NCBI GenBank assembly: GCA_964444135.1
Contig: CAYUFX010000162.1
Coordinates: forward strand, 1 to 7,418
Direction of reading: 5' to 3'
Origin: NIOZ-UU13 sp964444135
GTDB taxonomy: Bacteria > Planctomycetota > Phycisphaerae > Sedimentisphaerales > Anaerobacaceae
Length of the DNA stretch: 7,418 bases
In this document: piece after piece, positions 7,181 through 7,418 of the stretch
Layout: each line of letters starts with the position of its first letter
Numbering within the stretch: the first letter of the stretch is position 1
Notes under the pieces: model-generated
Told to the model about the DNA's origin: nothing
The model's database searches: none
What the model saw: only the letters and a program-made list of their open reading frames with translations
Made by a program: the position numbers and the translations under genes

Positions 7181-7208
7181 AGTCTAATCTGTTGAGTCTA
7201 ATCTATTG
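7181..7208. repeat. 14-bp tandem duplication at the end of a glycosyltransferase gene
   Basis: AGTCTAATCTGTTG (7181-7194) is followed at once by AGTCTAATCTATTG (7195-7208), matching at 13 of 14 bases. The second unit holds the stop codon (7198-7200, TAG on the minus strand) and last codons of the upstream gene; the first lies just downstream of the stop. It looks like a local slippage duplication. Two units only. Confidence 0.8.
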
Positions 7209-7418
7209 GCTTATTTTTCATTGCGAGTTCGCAGGTCTTTAGTATGGCCTCAGCCGCAGTACGCCCGGTATAGTTCCCGACAATATCCAGAGATCTACGG
7301 CCCATTTCCGGCAAGGCCTCAAAGCCCTGGATACATTTTTCTAATGATGCGACTGTATCAGCGACATCATGCGGATCAAACACCCAGCCATTATCAGGAG
7401 TTACCAACTCCGGCCAAC
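7198..7418 (-). CDS. GT4-family glycosyltransferase, C-terminal part (partial, enters from right edge)
   Basis: The frame is open from the right edge to TAG at 7198-7200, giving 73 codons. It reads WPELVTPDNGWVFDPHDVAD at the start, which matches the segment just after the E-x7-E motif of GT4 transferases (the pattern E-[LV]-V-x-x-x-x-N-G-[WF]-[VL]-[FV]-x-P-x-D), followed by the C-terminal helices including MGRRSLDIVGNYTGRTAAEAI. The donor site and N-terminal half lie outside the window, so the sugar is unknown. A short TTG-started reading from 7407 would be an artefact of the edge. It ends 128 bases before the ATP-grasp gene on the same strand and probably belongs to the same cluster. Confidence 0.78.
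   Translation of the reverse strand, partial: WPELVTPDNGWVFDPHDVADTVASLEKCIQGFEALPEMGRRSLDIVGNYTGRTAAEAILKTCELAMKNKPID

Noticed and set aside
7070..7197. Possible promoter before the ATP-grasp gene
   Set aside because: TTGACC followed by TATCTA has only a 14-base spacer, and other -10-like AT boxes lack a matching -35; the spacer is simply AT-rich.
1..7418. CRISPR array, tRNA, rRNA or insertion sequence
   Set aside because: No regularly spaced repeats, no cloverleaf-like conserved blocks, and no transposase motifs or terminal inverted repeats were seen on either strand.

Overview
This window is a stretch of a bacterial surface-polysaccharide (capsule, exopolysaccharide or O-antigen type) gene cluster. 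All seven genes I can support lie on the minus strand, so the operon reads from right to left. The bacterium cannot be named from this sequence. Bi-domain oxidoreductases, CapK-like adenylate-forming enzymes, DUF362 proteins and GT4 glycosyltransferases occur together mainly in Gram-negative environmental bacteria, for example Desulfobacterota- or Nitrospirota-like lineages; that placement is inference. I see no tRNA, rRNA, CRISPR array, insertion sequence, integrase or convincing intrinsic terminator.

Layout in the direction of transcription: (1) the last 73 codons of a GT4 glycosyltransferase, 7418-7198; (2) a 128-base AT-rich spacer with a 14-bp tandem duplication at its upstream edge; (3) an ATP-grasp ligase-like protein, 7069-6029; (4) a complete GT4 glycosyltransferase, 5981 (or 5990)-4863; (5) a 100-base spacer holding a very short ORF; (6) a first CapK/PaaK-like adenylate-forming enzyme, 4762-3365; (7) a DUF362 protein, 3335-1839; (8) a second CapK/PaaK-like enzyme, best started at a TTG at 1849 rather than at the longest possible start; (9) the first 149 codons of a bi-domain (zinc-alcohol-dehydrogenase-like plus, presumably, Gfo/Idh/MocA) oxidoreductase, running off the left edge from 449.

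Genes 7 to 9 form a tight block with overlaps of 11 and 4 bases, which suggests translational coupling. Every start in that block is TTG behind a Shine-Dalgarno-like sequence. The right part (glycosyltransferase and ATP-grasp genes) is visibly more AT-rich than the left block, as expected of a cluster assembled from modules of different origin.

Working model (inference): the glycosyltransferases build the repeat unit, the ATP-grasp protein attaches an amino acid or other carboxylate by an amide-type bond, the two CapK-like proteins activate carboxylic acids as adenylates for decoration of the sugar, and the oxidoreductase makes or modifies a sugar or linked group. DUF362 has no settled role but sits where a partner of the CapK-like enzyme and the oxidoreductase would be expected.
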